Part shown: positions 53,238 to 61,621 of the stretch, one piece after another
Layout: each line of letters opens with the position of its first letter
Position numbering within the stretch: position 1 is the stretch's first letter
The notes under the pieces: model-generated
Told to the model about the DNA's origin: nothing
Seen by the model: the letters and a program-made list of their open reading frames with translations, nothing else
The model's database searches: none
Origin: Actinomycetospora soli
GTDB taxonomy: Bacteria > Actinomycetota > Actinomycetes > Mycobacteriales > Pseudonocardiaceae
Direction: 5' to 3'
Assembly: GCF_021026295.1 (NCBI RefSeq)
Contig: NZ_JAJNDA010000013.1
Span: 1 to 64,000, forward strand
Length of the DNA stretch: 64,000 nt
Program-made: the position numbers and the translations under genes

Positions 53238-53693
53238 TCACACCACCCGCCGTCGGGCGGGCTCCCGGGCGGGGGCGCCACGTCCGCCGCCCCAGCGGTG
53301 GACGCTGTAGCCGAGCAGCCCGAGCAGGATGACGCCGGAGAGGATCAGGCTGGAGCCGGTGCCGACCCCACCGAAGGGCAGGGAGGGCACCGCGATCCAC
53401 ACGATCCCGCCGATCACCAGCGCGAGGCCGACGGCGGCGGTCCACGCGATCCGCAGCCGCGACGCCACGCTGAACTGCGCCGCGACGATCGCCTGCCGCC
53501 GGACCGGCCCGACGTAGCGCTGCGCCCACGGGTACTCGTTGGCGAGCACGATCAGCCCGGCGAGGACCAGCAGCAGGCCGGGCCCGGGCAGGACGAGCAG
53601 GACGACGCCGACGACGACGAGCGCGACGCCCACGATCGTCACCGCGATGCGGCGGAACAGGACGCCGGCGTCACGCGCGGCCCGAGGTGCCAT
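53238..53693 (-). CDS. PGPGW-type transmembrane protein
   Basis: A 151-aa membrane protein with four hydrophobic helices in two pairs. The family motif is LVLPGPGLLLVLAGLIVLAN followed by EYPWAQR. Function unknown. The Arg-rich C-terminus is cytoplasmic by the positive-inside rule. It is convergent with the zinc-finger gene with 7 bp between stops. Confidence 0.88.
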   Translation of the reverse strand: MAPRAARDAGVLFRRIAVTIVGVALVVVGVVLLVLPGPGLLLVLAGLIVLANEYPWAQRYVGPVRRQAIVAAQFSVASRLRIAWTAAVGLALVIGGIVWIAVPSLPFGGVGTGSSLILSGVILLGLLGYSVHRWGGGRGAPAREPARRRVV

Positions 53694-53791
53694 ACCCGCG
53701 GATACCCGCTGCGGACCGCTCCGCCCCGTGACGACCCCCGCAGGTGGGTACGCCTCCGTCGACCGGCACCCGGACCCGAGGAGGACCCCCG

Positions 53792-54460
53792 ATGGCCCCG
53801 CAGGACACCGACGCCGCCGCGGAGGTGGTGGCCGTCGCGACGAGCAGCATCCCCGGCGAGTTCCTGGTCCCCGACCTCGTGGAGCGCTTCCGCGCCCAGC
53901 AGCCCGAGTTCTCCGTCGAGGTCACCGGCACCGACTCGGCGGGGGTGTTCGTTGCGCTGCGCGGCGGCGACGCCGACGTGGGCTTCGCCGGGGTCGAGCC
54001 CGACGGCGGGGACCTCGTCGCCGAGGTGGTCGGCGCCGACGAGATCGTGCTGGCCGTACCCGCCGGGCACCCGCTGGACGGCGCGGCGTCGGTGAGCGTC
54101 GCGCAGCTCGCCGCGACGCCGCTGGTCGAGCGCGAGGAGGGCTCGGGGACGCGCCGCTCGTTCGCCGACGCCCTCGCCGACCGGGGCACGCCACTGATCT
54201 CCGACCAGCAGTGGACGATCCGCGACACGAACGAGGGCCTGATCGAGGCGGTGGCCGCGGGCGAGGGGGTCGGGGTCGTCAGCGCGTGGGCGCTCGACCG
54301 ACACGGACGCGACGACGTCCGCACCGTCCGCCTCGACGGCGACCCGATCCGACGCTGCCTCTACCTCGTGCTCCGCGACGGCGGCCATGACGTGGCGGGC
54401 GTCCTCGCCCCGGCGGCGTCGACGTTCGTCACCCTGGTGCGGGAGCACGCCCGCGGCTGA
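53792..54460 (+). CDS. Stand-alone LysR-type substrate-binding domain protein
   Basis: A 222-aa protein matching only the effector domain of LysR regulators: VAVATSSIPGEFLVPDLVER, LRGGDADVGFAG, LAVPAGHPL, and VAAGEGVGVVSAWAL. No helix-turn-helix and no signal peptide precede it. ATG 53792 follows GAGGAGG at the right distance. It may be a cytoplasmic binding protein or a degraded regulator. Related ModE/TOBE or phosphate-binding domains are less likely. Confidence 0.82.
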   Translation: MAPQDTDAAAEVVAVATSSIPGEFLVPDLVERFRAQQPEFSVEVTGTDSAGVFVALRGGDADVGFAGVEPDGGDLVAEVVGADEIVLAVPAGHPLDGAASVSVAQLAATPLVEREEGSGTRRSFADALADRGTPLISDQQWTIRDTNEGLIEAVAAGEGVGVVSAWALDRHGRDDVRTVRLDGDPIRRCLYLVLRDGGHDVAGVLAPAASTFVTLVREHARG

Positions 54461-54500
54461 GCACCGTTTCGTCGGGGAGGCGCACCGGGAAGCTGCGCCC

Positions 54501-55883
54501 GTGACCAGCACGGAGAACGGTCCCGGGTCGACGGCGAACGCCGCTCGGCGGCCCCGGGTCGTGGTCGTGGGCGGCGGCTTCGCCGGCTACCACGCGGTGA
54601 AGGCCCTCGCCCGGACCCTCGCCGACGACGCCGAGGTCGTCCTGGTGAGCCCCACCAACTACTTCCTCTACCTGCCCCTGCTGCCCGAGGTCGCCGCCGG
54701 CGTGCTCGACCCGCGCCGGATCTCGGTGTCGCTGAGCGCCACGCTGCCGCGCTCGGTCACCCACGTCCACGGCGAGGTCGACGACATCGACCTCGACGGG
54801 CGACGGGTGCGCTGGATGGACCCGGAGGGCCACCACCACACCAGCGGCTACGACCGGCTCGTCCTGGCCGTCGGCAGCGTGCACAAGCTCCTGCCGATCC
54901 CGGGGCTCAGCACCTACGCCCACGGCTTCCGCGGCATCCCCGAGGCGCTCTACCTGCGCGACCACCTGATCCGGCAGATCGACCTCGCGGTCGCCGCCGA
55001 GGACCCGGAGGAGCGGCGCGCGCGGTGCACCTTCGTCGTGGTCGGCGCGGGCTACACGGGCACGGAGGTCGCGGCGCAGGGCGTCCTGTTCACCCGGGAC
55101 CTGGCGCGGGCGCGGGGACTGGGTGACGACGCCGTCCGCTGGCTGCTCGTCACCCGCGGCGAGGTCCTCTCCGGCCTGGACCGGCACCTCGGGCGCGCTG
55201 CCGAGACGGTGCTGCGCGAGCGCGGCGTCGAGGTGCGCACCGGCGAGACCGTGGAGGAGGCGACGGCGGACGGCGTCCACCTGCACGGAGGGGAGCGGGT
55301 GCCGACCCGGACCGTCGTCTGGTGCGTCGGGGTCCGCCCCGATCCGCTCGTCGAGGGCGTCGGGCTGGACCTCGCGCAGGGCCGGCTCGTGGTGGAGCAG
55401 GACCTGTCGGTGCCCGGCCGTCCCGAGGTGTTCGCCTGCGGCGACGCCGCGGCCGTCCCCGACGTCACGCGGCCCGGGGAGTACACCGCGATGACCGCCC
55501 AGCACGCGGAGCGGCAGGGCCGACTGGCCGGGCGCAACGTCGCGGCGTCGTTGCGGGGACGGCGGCTGCGCCGCTACCGGCACCGCGACCTCGGGTTCGT
55601 CGTCGACCTCGGCGGCACCGACGCGGCGGCCAACCCCCTGCGCCTGCGCCTGTCCCGCCTCCCCGCGAAGACCGTGGCGCGCGGCTACCACCTGCTCTCG
55701 ATGCCCGGCAACCGTGTGCGCACCGCCGCCGACTGGGTCCTCGACGCCCTCCTGCCGCGCCAGTCGACCCAGCTCGGTCTCGTCCGGTCGGCGTCCGTAC
55801 CGCTCGACACGTCCTCGCCCGAGGTGCCCCACCACCCGCAGATGCCCTTCCCGCCGGAACGGTCGGGCGGCCGCGAGGGGTGA
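54501..55883 (+). CDS. Type II NADH dehydrogenase-like FAD oxidoreductase
   Basis: A 460-aa NDH-2-family enzyme, which passes electrons from NADH to quinone without pumping. FAD motif VVVGGGFAGYHAVKAL, NAD motif FVVVGAGYTGTEVAAQ, and the FAD-binding VFACGDAAAVPD are visible; TAQHAERQG is the family stretch near the quinone site. The C-terminus lacks a clear amphipathic anchor. GTG 54501 is 6 nt after GAAGCT, so it is probably leaderless. Confidence 0.92.
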   Translation: MTSTENGPGSTANAARRPRVVVVGGGFAGYHAVKALARTLADDAEVVLVSPTNYFLYLPLLPEVAAGVLDPRRISVSLSATLPRSVTHVHGEVDDIDLDGRRVRWMDPEGHHHTSGYDRLVLAVGSVHKLLPIPGLSTYAHGFRGIPEALYLRDHLIRQIDLAVAAEDPEERRARCTFVVVGAGYTGTEVAAQGVLFTRDLARARGLGDDAVRWLLVTRGEVLSGLDRHLGRAAETVLRERGVEVRTGETVEEATADGVHLHGGERVPTRTVVWCVGVRPDPLVEGVGLDLAQGRLVVEQDLSVPGRPEVFACGDAAAVPDVTRPGEYTAMTAQHAERQGRLAGRNVAASLRGRRLRRYRHRDLGFVVDLGGTDAAANPLRLRLSRLPAKTVARGYHLLSMPGNRVRTAADWVLDALLPRQSTQLGLVRSASVPLDTSSPEVPHHPQMPFPPERSGGREG

Positions 55884-55903
55884 CCAGGTGCGAGGCTGAC
55901 GGC

Positions 55904-57058
55904 GTGCGTCGCTCCCCCCGCGCGGTCCTGCTCGGTCTCGGTGCCTCCTCCGCCCTCGGCGCGGCGGCCCTCGGGCTGCACGTGCGCCGGAACATGGGCG
56001 CCCGGCGCGCCGTGCTCCGCCGTCTCGCGCAGCGCTCGCCGCACGCGCGCGACGGGGCGTTCGCCAACCGGGAGCCGGGCCTGCCGCGGCCCGACCTCAC
56101 GGCGCGCCAGATCGCGACGATGGTGCTGCGACGACGGCGGGTGGGGCTTCCGCCACGCCCGATCCCGCTCGTGACCACGCCGCCGGGGACCGACCGCGGC
56201 CGGCTCGCCGTGACGTGGTTCGGGCACACGAGCGTGCTGCTCGAGGTCGACGGCCGGCGCGTGCTCGTCGACCCCGTCTGGTCGACGCGCACCTCGCCCG
56301 TGCCCGGCTTCGGCCCGCGGCGCCTGCACGCGCCGCCGGTGCCCGTCACGGCCGTCGGCGAGCCCGACGTCGTGCTGATCAGCCACGACCACTACGACCA
56401 CCTCGACCGCCCGACCGTGGTCGGGCTCGCCCGGCGCACCGCCGCCACGTTCGTCGTGCCGCTCGGGGTCGGGGCCCACCTGCGCAGCTGGGGCGTGGCA
56501 CCCGCGCGGATCGTCGAGCGGGACTGGGAGGAGGCCGCGGCGGTCGCGGGGCTGACCTTCACCTGCCTCGAGGCCCGCCACTTCTCCGGGCGGGGCCTGC
56601 GGCGCAACACCACGCAGTGGGCCGCGTGGCGGGTCGCGGGCCCGGACCACGCGGTCTACGTCGCGGGCGACACCGGGGCGAGCGAGGTCCACGCGCGCAC
56701 CGGCGAGGCGCACGGGCCGTTCGACCTCACCCTGATGCCGGTCGGGGCCTACGCCGAGCTCTGGCCGGACATCCACACCACGCCCGAGGAGGCGGTCGCG
56801 GCGCACGTGGCGCTGCGGGGCGCGGTCATGCTGCCGGTGCACTGGGCGACCTTCGCGCTCGGCTTCCACCCCTGGGCCGAGCCCGCCGAACGCACGCTGC
56901 GTGCGGCGCGGACCCACGGCGCCCGGCTGGCGCTCCCGGCCCTCGGGCGGCGCCTCGACCTCTCCGTTCCCGACGGGGCCTCCGGGTCGCCCTGGTGGCG
57001 CGCGGTCGCGCCGGCGCCCGTTCGGCCGGATCCGGGAGGCGTCGCGGCGTCCGACTGA
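55904..57058 (+). CDS. MBL-fold hydrolase, NAPE-PLD/UlaG-like
   Basis: A 384-aa metallo-beta-lactamase-fold protein. An N-terminal hydrophobic segment (VLLGLGASSALGAAALGLHV) probably anchors or exports it. The metal motif is SHDHYDHLD; further ligands lie in EARHFSGRG, VAGDTG and LPVHWATF. VTWFGHTSVLLEVDGRRVLV is the family start. Members act on phospholipid-like or ascorbate-lactone substrates; the substrate here is unknown. GTG 55904 is 6 nt after GAGGCT; GTG 55880, overlapping the previous stop, is an alternative. Confidence 0.9.
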   Translation: MRRSPRAVLLGLGASSALGAAALGLHVRRNMGARRAVLRRLAQRSPHARDGAFANREPGLPRPDLTARQIATMVLRRRRVGLPPRPIPLVTTPPGTDRGRLAVTWFGHTSVLLEVDGRRVLVDPVWSTRTSPVPGFGPRRLHAPPVPVTAVGEPDVVLISHDHYDHLDRPTVVGLARRTAATFVVPLGVGAHLRSWGVAPARIVERDWEEAAAVAGLTFTCLEARHFSGRGLRRNTTQWAAWRVAGPDHAVYVAGDTGASEVHARTGEAHGPFDLTLMPVGAYAELWPDIHTTPEEAVAAHVALRGAVMLPVHWATFALGFHPWAEPAERTLRAARTHGARLALPALGRRLDLSVPDGASGSPWWRAVAPAPVRPDPGGVAASD

Positions 57059-57141
57059 GCCGCCGGTCGCCGCCGGGCGGCCCAACTTCGCCCCGGCTCC
57101 GGCGTGTCGGATAACTGCACGGGGCGCGCGACCGACTCAAG

Positions 57142-57153
57142 GACCGAACGGTC
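57142..57153. promoter_or_regulatory. Palindrome GACCGAACGGTC
   Basis: Perfect 5-2-5 inverted repeat in the 143-bp gap before the next gene. It resembles TetR-type operators of actinomycetes; no regulator is adjacent. Confidence 0.4.
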
Positions 57154-57201
57154 TGTTCCTCGATCCCGGGGAGCACGGTCCGCGATTCCTCGGGGGCGGT
57201 C

Positions 57202-57645
57202 ATGGCGGTAGGGCTCGACGTCGGCTCGACGGGCTTCACCGTCCGGCTCTCCGGGATCGACGTCCTCGCCGGCGGCCGCCGCGAACTCGTCGTGCCGTTC
57301 GCCCGCGTGCTCGGGGCGCGCGTGATGCGCCGGGCCGACGCCCTCGCCTCCGGTCCCCGCCTCGCGGCCCCGGCGCTGGGCTGGCCGCGGCGGTGGCGCA
57401 CCGGGTGCTGGGGGATCGGCGAGCGTCGTCAGTTCTGGGCCGTGCACGGCGGGACCGACCTGGTCGTGGTCTATCTCAGCGGTCGGCCGTTCCACCGCGT
57501 CGTCGTCGACGTCGCCGAGCCGCACCTGACCCACCGCCGCCTCGACACCGCGCTCCTCTCCAGCAAGAAGCACGGCCCCCGGTGTTCGCTGCGGCGCCGT
57601 CAGTCCTCGAGCGACCAGCTCGGGGCCCGGTGGCCGTCGCCGTAG
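57202..57645 (+). CDS. Hypothetical protein
   Basis: A 147-aa protein resembling actinobacterial conserved hypothetical proteins of PH-like beta type: VRLSGIDVLAGGRRELVVPF, then GCWGIGERRQFWAVHGG and LVVVYLSGRPFHRVVVDVA. Function unknown. The last 40 residues are basic and unlike the core. It overlaps the convergent GH13 gene by 46 bases, which suggests the true end could be earlier if a frameshift is present. ATG 57202 has only a weak GGGGGCGG site. Confidence 0.7.
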   Translation: MAVGLDVGSTGFTVRLSGIDVLAGGRRELVVPFARVLGARVMRRADALASGPRLAAPALGWPRRWRTGCWGIGERRQFWAVHGGTDLVVVYLSGRPFHRVVVDVAEPHLTHRRLDTALLSSKKHGPRCSLRRRQSSSDQLGARWPSP

Positions 57646-58808
57646 TCGAGGGTGACCTGCAGGGCGTGGTCGTCGAGGTGGCTGCGGTAGACGAGTCGCT
57701 CGTGGTCGACGTGGACGACCTCGACGTGCGCGCGGTGCAGCCAGTCGTGCCGGCGCCGGAGGCCGATCAGCTCCTGGTGGTGGTGCAGCACGTCGAGGTC
57801 CGCGCCGGGCGGCGGGAGCTCGGTGAACTCCGGACGGACGGCGTCGTCGCCGCCGTGCCGGTCCTCCTTCACCCCGGTCAGCCCGAACTCGTCGCCGGCG
57901 TAGACCGTGGGCGTGCCGGCGACGGTGAAGAGCACGGCGAGGGCGAGGGGCAGCGCCCGGCGGTCGTCGAGCCGGCTCGCGATGCGGGTGACGTCGTGGT
58001 TCCCGACGAAGGTGGCGGGCACCTCGGCGGCGAGGAACTCCTCGTGGCGGCGCAGGGCGTGGGCGAGCTCGTGGGGGTTGCGGTCGTGGAGGCTCGACCA
58101 GATCGCCTTCCACAGCTCGTACTGGGTCAGCGAGTCGATCGTCGTCGCGCGGGCGATCGCGGCGTGGTCGCCGTGCAGCACCTCGCCGAGGAACCAGGCG
58201 TCGGGGTGGCGCTCGCGGACGCGGGGGAGGACGTCGGCCCAGAAGTCGGCGGGCACGGCGTAGGCGGCGTCGAGGCGCCAGCCGTCGATCCCGCGGTCCA
58301 GCCAGTGGTGCAGCACCTCGACGACGTGGTCGCGGACCTCGGGGCGGCCATGGTCGAGGGCCAGCAGACCGGGGTGGCCCTCGAACGTCGCGAGCCCACC
58401 GTCGGGGGCGTGCCGGAACCAGGCCGCGTCCGGGCCGGAGGGGTCGGCGCGGGCGCCGAGCACCCGCGGGTGCTCCGGGCCGAGGTGGTTGAACACGCCG
58501 TCGAGCAGGACGCGCAGTCCCCGGTCGTGCGCCTCGGCCACCAGGTGGTCCAGGTCGTCCTCGTCGCCGAGGCGCGGGTCGACGCGGAGGTGGTCGGTCG
58601 TGTCGTAGCCGTGGCTGCTCGACGCGAAGACCGGGCCGAGCAGGACGCCGTTCGTGCCGAGGCGCTGCACGTGGTCCAGCCACCCGACGAGGCGGCGCAG
58701 CCGGTGCTCCTCCGGGCCGGGCGGCTCGTCGGCCGGGTACGCGCCGACGGCGCCCAACGGGTACACGTGCCACCAGATCGCGTGGTGGACCCAGCCGGGC
58801 TCGCTCAT
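57600..58808 (-). CDS. GH13 family alpha-amylase-type glycosidase
   Basis: A 402-aa GH13 enzyme. The conserved regions are VLLDGVFNHLG (region I), GWRLDAAYAV with the nucleophile Asp (II), FLGEVLHGD with the acid/base Glu (III) and FVGNHDVTR (IV). No signal peptide, so it is cytoplasmic and probably acts on glycogen-derived oligosaccharides or trehalose-related substrates. ATG 58808 is 7 nt after CACCAT on the minus strand, in line with a leaderless start. Confidence 0.9.
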   Translation of the reverse strand: MSEPGWVHHAIWWHVYPLGAVGAYPADEPPGPEEHRLRRLVGWLDHVQRLGTNGVLLGPVFASSSHGYDTTDHLRVDPRLGDEDDLDHLVAEAHDRGLRVLLDGVFNHLGPEHPRVLGARADPSGPDAAWFRHAPDGGLATFEGHPGLLALDHGRPEVRDHVVEVLHHWLDRGIDGWRLDAAYAVPADFWADVLPRVRERHPDAWFLGEVLHGDHAAIARATTIDSLTQYELWKAIWSSLHDRNPHELAHALRRHEEFLAAEVPATFVGNHDVTRIASRLDDRRALPLALAVLFTVAGTPTVYAGDEFGLTGVKEDRHGGDDAVRPEFTELPPPGADLDVLHHHQELIGLRRRHDWLHRAHVEVVHVDHERLVYRSHLDDHALQVTLDYGDGHRAPSWSLED

Positions 58809-58835
58809 CGCGGAGATGGTGACATGCCCGCCCGG

Positions 58836-59246
58836 TCACGGCGCGGACGTGACCTGGAACCGCCAGTCGGCGAGCGCCGCGATCCGGTGCGGCGCGGCCT
58901 CCCGCAGGTAGCGCTCGTCGTCGAGGAAGGCCCTGAGGGTGGGGAGGTCGGGGTAGCGGATGAGCGCGACGAGGTCCCAGTGCTCGTCGTCGGGGCCGAC
59001 GAGGAGCTCGTGGGCCTCGCCCACGTACACCGGCGTCGTGCCGCCGAAGGCCGGGGCGATCGCCCGGAAGGCGGGGACGTAGCGCTCCAGGTACGCGGTG
59101 CGGCCCGAGCAGGGCGCGTACCCGCTGGCGGGGCCGTACTCGGCCTGCTCGCGGAAGCGCACGAGGTTGAGCATCGTGACGGGCCGGTCGGGCGACACGC
59201 CGCCGGTGGCCCGCAGTCGGCTCGGATCGAGGTGGGTGGTCGGCAC
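58836..59246 (-). CDS. DUF1330-like small protein
   Basis: A 136-aa protein of the Dabb/DUF1330 type: RPVTMLNLVRFREQAEYG, YLERYVPAFRAIAP, and WDLVALIRYPDLPTLRAFLD. Function unknown. GAGGAG lies right beside ATG 59252 and 6 nt before GTG 59246, so the GTG is favoured. The -10 is TAGGGT (59275-59280, minus strand), and palindromes upstream suggest regulation. Confidence 0.82.
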   Translation of the reverse strand: MPTTHLDPSRLRATGGVSPDRPVTMLNLVRFREQAEYGPASGYAPCSGRTAYLERYVPAFRAIAPAFGGTTPVYVGEAHELLVGPDDEHWDLVALIRYPDLPTLRAFLDDERYLREAAPHRIAALADWRFQVTSAP

Positions 59247-59284
59247 GGGCATCTCCTCGCGGTCTGGGACCCCCACCCTAGCCA

Positions 59285-59315
59285 ACTTGCGTGCTGACTA
59301 ACAAGTAAGACTTGT
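59285..59315. promoter_or_regulatory. Inverted repeats upstream of DUF1330-like gene
   Basis: ACAAGT-AAG-ACTTGT (59301-59315) is perfect, and a third half-site AACTTGC lies at 59284-59290. They overlap the expected -35 of the leftward promoter. The form suits MarR-type regulators; none is adjacent. Confidence 0.45.
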
Positions 59316-59409
59316 GGCGCAGGACGCCGGTCGCGCGGACGGTCGGATTGGTCCGGAACGGGTAGCCACGGCTCATGGCAGGTACCGACACACGGTCTGA
59401 CCGACGCAG

Positions 59410-59871
59410 GTGACCCCGGCGGACGACGCACCGCGAACCGAGGGGCCGGCCTGCGTGTGCTGGCCGGAGCGGCAGCGCGCACGCGGTGTGGGCGTGCTCG
59501 AGCGCCTCGACGCCGAGCCGGACACGGTGCGCACCCTGCGGCGCCGGATGCAGGACTGGCTCGACGCGAGCGGGGTCGACCAGGAGACCGCGGAGTCGAT
59601 CCTGCTCGTCGTCGACGAGGCGGTGACGAACGCGGTGGAGCACGCCTGCCCGGACTGGGACTGCAGCGTGGAACTCGTCGCGGGGCCGCGTGCCTGCGGC
59701 GGCGGGGTGGCCGTGCTGGTGGCCGACAACGGCGTGTGGCAGCCCCGCGGCGACCCCGGTTTCCGCGGCCGCGGCATCGACCTCATCGGCCGCCTCGCCC
59801 AGCGCAGTTCGATCGAGGCCGGCGACGACGGGACCACCGTGCGGATGTGCTGGCCGGTCACCGACGACTGA
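59410..59871 (+). CDS. ATP-binding anti-sigma factor kinase (RsbW-like)
   Basis: A 153-aa HATPase_c_2 protein. The N-box is LVVDEAVTNAVEHA and the G1/G2 region is ADNGVWQPRGDPGFRGRGID. Such proteins bind a stress sigma factor and phosphorylate an anti-anti-sigma factor; no partner genes are adjacent, so the target is unknown. Two Cys near the start (ACVCWP) are unusual. The start is GTG 59410, without a clear ribosome binding site. Confidence 0.88.
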   Translation: MTPADDAPRTEGPACVCWPERQRARGVGVLERLDAEPDTVRTLRRRMQDWLDASGVDQETAESILLVVDEAVTNAVEHACPDWDCSVELVAGPRACGGGVAVLVADNGVWQPRGDPGFRGRGIDLIGRLAQRSSIEAGDDGTTVRMCWPVTDD

Positions 59872-59883
59872 CCCGGCCGCCGC

Positions 59884-59927
59884 GAGTGCGGCGAGGTGCG
59901 CCATCGATGACGCACCCCGCCGCACTC
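59884..59927. terminator. Bidirectional terminator
   Basis: Ten-bp outer stem GAGTGCGGCG / CGCCGCACTC and 6-bp inner stem GGTGCG / CGCACC between convergent genes. Confidence 0.75.
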
Positions 59928-59941
59928 CCCGTCGGTACGCC

Positions 59942-60730
59942 TCAGGCGTGGACGACGACGCCCGCCGGCTCGCCGGCGATCGCGCTGCCGAGCTGGCCCG
60001 ACGAGGTGCCGTCGACGACCCGGACCTCGCGCACGTGCTTGGCGTGCTCCAGCAGCTCCCCGACGATCCGGTCGAGGGGCAGGTCCGCGTCGGTGGTCCG
60101 CAGCTCCTTGGCCGAGACCCGCTCCGCGCCCGCGAAGCGCGCGAGCGCGTCGGCGTCGCGGACGTAGGTGACCGAGCGCGCGCCGAGGGCGTCGGCGAGC
60201 AGCAGGGCCCCGGCGTCGGTGCGGTGCAGCGGCAGCTTCGTCCGCTGCGAGGTGAACTCGTGCACGCCGTAGGGCGGGTAGCCGTTCGAGACGACCGCGG
60301 GCGCGGCGGCGAGGTGCACCGAGAGCTGCCCGGCGACGGCGCCGTGCGGCAGGTAGGAGACGCCCTCGCCCGCCAGGAGCGCGGCGACCAGGTGCCCGTT
60401 CTGCTCGGCCTCGGTGGCGGCGAGCCCGGCGAGCGCGCCGGTGGGCAGGCCGAGGTCCAGCCCGACCCCGAGTGCGTGCCGGGCGCGCACGCCGGCGCCC
60501 GTCAGGATGAGCATGCGGCGGGACCCGAGCAGCGAACGGATCTCCTCGACGACCGGCAGCAGCGTGTCGCGGCCGCCGTCGATGATGGTGGAGCCGCCGA
60601 GCACGACCACGTCGAGCCAGGGCAGCAGCCGGATCGGGCCGTGCTCGACGTCCGTGGCCTCGCGGACCAGCTGACGGTCGAGCAGGGTCTGGCGCATCAG
60701 CGCCGAGGGGACGTCCTTGGTGTCGCTCAT
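59942..60730 (-). CDS. mosA: Molybdenum storage protein subunit alpha homologue
   Basis: A 262-aa amino-acid-kinase-fold protein resembling Azotobacter MosA: GPIRLLPWLDVVVLGGS, LILTGAGVRARHALGVGLDL, QNGHLVAALLAGEGVSYL, LHRTDAGALLLADALGA. The partner beta subunit is encoded 11 bp upstream. MoSto complexes store polyoxomolybdate clusters using ATP. Compared with MosA, the Lys of the VVKIGG loop is replaced here (VVVLGG) and the later nucleotide segment is changed, so its ATP chemistry may differ. ATG 60730 follows GAGGAG. Confidence 0.88.
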   Translation of the reverse strand: MSDTKDVPSALMRQTLLDRQLVREATDVEHGPIRLLPWLDVVVLGGSTIIDGGRDTLLPVVEEIRSLLGSRRMLILTGAGVRARHALGVGLDLGLPTGALAGLAATEAEQNGHLVAALLAGEGVSYLPHGAVAGQLSVHLAAAPAVVSNGYPPYGVHEFTSQRTKLPLHRTDAGALLLADALGARSVTYVRDADALARFAGAERVSAKELRTTDADLPLDRIVGELLEHAKHVREVRVVDGTSSGQLGSAIAGEPAGVVVHA

Positions 60731-60741
60731 GGTGGTCTCCT

Positions 60742-61554
60742 CTACGCCGAGATGATGGTGCCGACGTGCTCGCCGGCGAGGGCGGCGGTGATGCGTCCGG
60801 GCACGAGCCCGTTGATCACCTGGACGGAACGCACCCGGCGCGCGTCGCGCAGCAGCTCGAGCATCCCGCGCTCGAGCACGAGGTCGGGCAGGTCGCGGGC
60901 GAGGAGCTCGTCGACGGTGATCTCGGGGATGAAGGTGGCCGAGGGGTCGTTCTTCGGGTTGGCCGTGAACAGGCCGTCCTCGTCCTTGATGTAGATTATC
61001 TGCCGGCAGCCGTAGGTCTCGGCGACGAGGAAGCAGCCGGCGTCGGTGCGGTAGGGCGGGATGACGCCCTCGCCCGGGACGCGCTGCCACATGCCGTACG
61101 GCGGCATGCCGGCGAAGATCGCCGCGCCGACCTCGGCGACCTGCAGGGGGAGCGAGGCGAAGGCGTTCGGCGCGACGACCGGGATCCCGTGGCGGGCGAG
61201 CAGGTAGCCCAGCATCGTGGCGTTCTGGCCGGCGACCGCGGATCCGACGTCGCTCAGCACGCCGGTCGGCAGCCCGAGCTCGGCGGCGAGGGAGTAGGCG
61301 TGGCGCGCGCGGGTGCCGCCACCGGTGCCGATGAGCAGCTGGTGCTGCCCCCGGGCCGTCAGGAGCTCCTCGACGACGGGCAGCACCGCGGCGGCGCCCC
61401 GGTCCATCAGGCTCTGGCCGCCGACCTTCACCACGGTGGCCTCGGGCAGCACGGCGTGGTCGGGGGCGTCGACGCTCGCCGCGGCGAGCGCGGCGTCGTC
61501 CAACGAGCGGGTCCGGAGCAGCGACGCCAGGTCGCTGCTGGTCGGGGCGGTCAC
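60742..61554 (-). CDS. mosB: Molybdenum storage protein subunit beta homologue
   Basis: A 270-aa homologue of Azotobacter MosB: ATVVKVGGQSLMDRGAAAVL (Lys kept), LLIGTGGGTRARHAYSLAAE, FAGMPPYGMWQRVPGEGVIP, YRTDAGCFLVAETYG, KDEDGLFTANPKNDPSATFI, and the end NGLVPGRITAALAGEHVGTI. It is first in a two-gene operon with mosA. GTG 61554 follows AGAGGA. The -10 TAGATT lies at 61596-61601 (minus strand), and a CACGACCGATCGTG near-palindrome overlaps the -35. No modABC genes are in view. Confidence 0.92.
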   Translation of the reverse strand: MTAPTSSDLASLLRTRSLDDAALAAASVDAPDHAVLPEATVVKVGGQSLMDRGAAAVLPVVEELLTARGQHQLLIGTGGGTRARHAYSLAAELGLPTGVLSDVGSAVAGQNATMLGYLLARHGIPVVAPNAFASLPLQVAEVGAAIFAGMPPYGMWQRVPGEGVIPPYRTDAGCFLVAETYGCRQIIYIKDEDGLFTANPKNDPSATFIPEITVDELLARDLPDLVLERGMLELLRDARRVRSVQVINGLVPGRITAALAGEHVGTIISA

Positions 61555-61595
61555 GGTCGTTCCTCTCCGCCCCCGGGTCGTGGAGGGCGGCCGCG

Positions 61596-61621
61596 AATCT
61601 AGCGGGGCACGACCGATCGTG
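61596..61621 (-). promoter_or_regulatory. Promoter and possible operator of mosBA
   Basis: TAGATT (-10) on the minus strand, with CACGACCGATCGTG (61608-61621) immediately upstream, palindromic except at its centre. The remaining gap to 61851 holds only short hairpins (for example GCCACT / AGTGGC at 61776-61794). Confidence 0.45.

Noticed and set aside
57202..57645. Treating the gene as spurious because it overlaps the GH13 gene
   Set aside because: Its core (GIGERRQFWAVHGG and neighbours) resembles conserved actinobacterial proteins; only the last 40 residues are doubtful.
61610..61617. Regulon half-site ATCGGTCG in the mosBA promoter
   Set aside because: Only one half matches and its position relative to the -10 differs from the other four sites.
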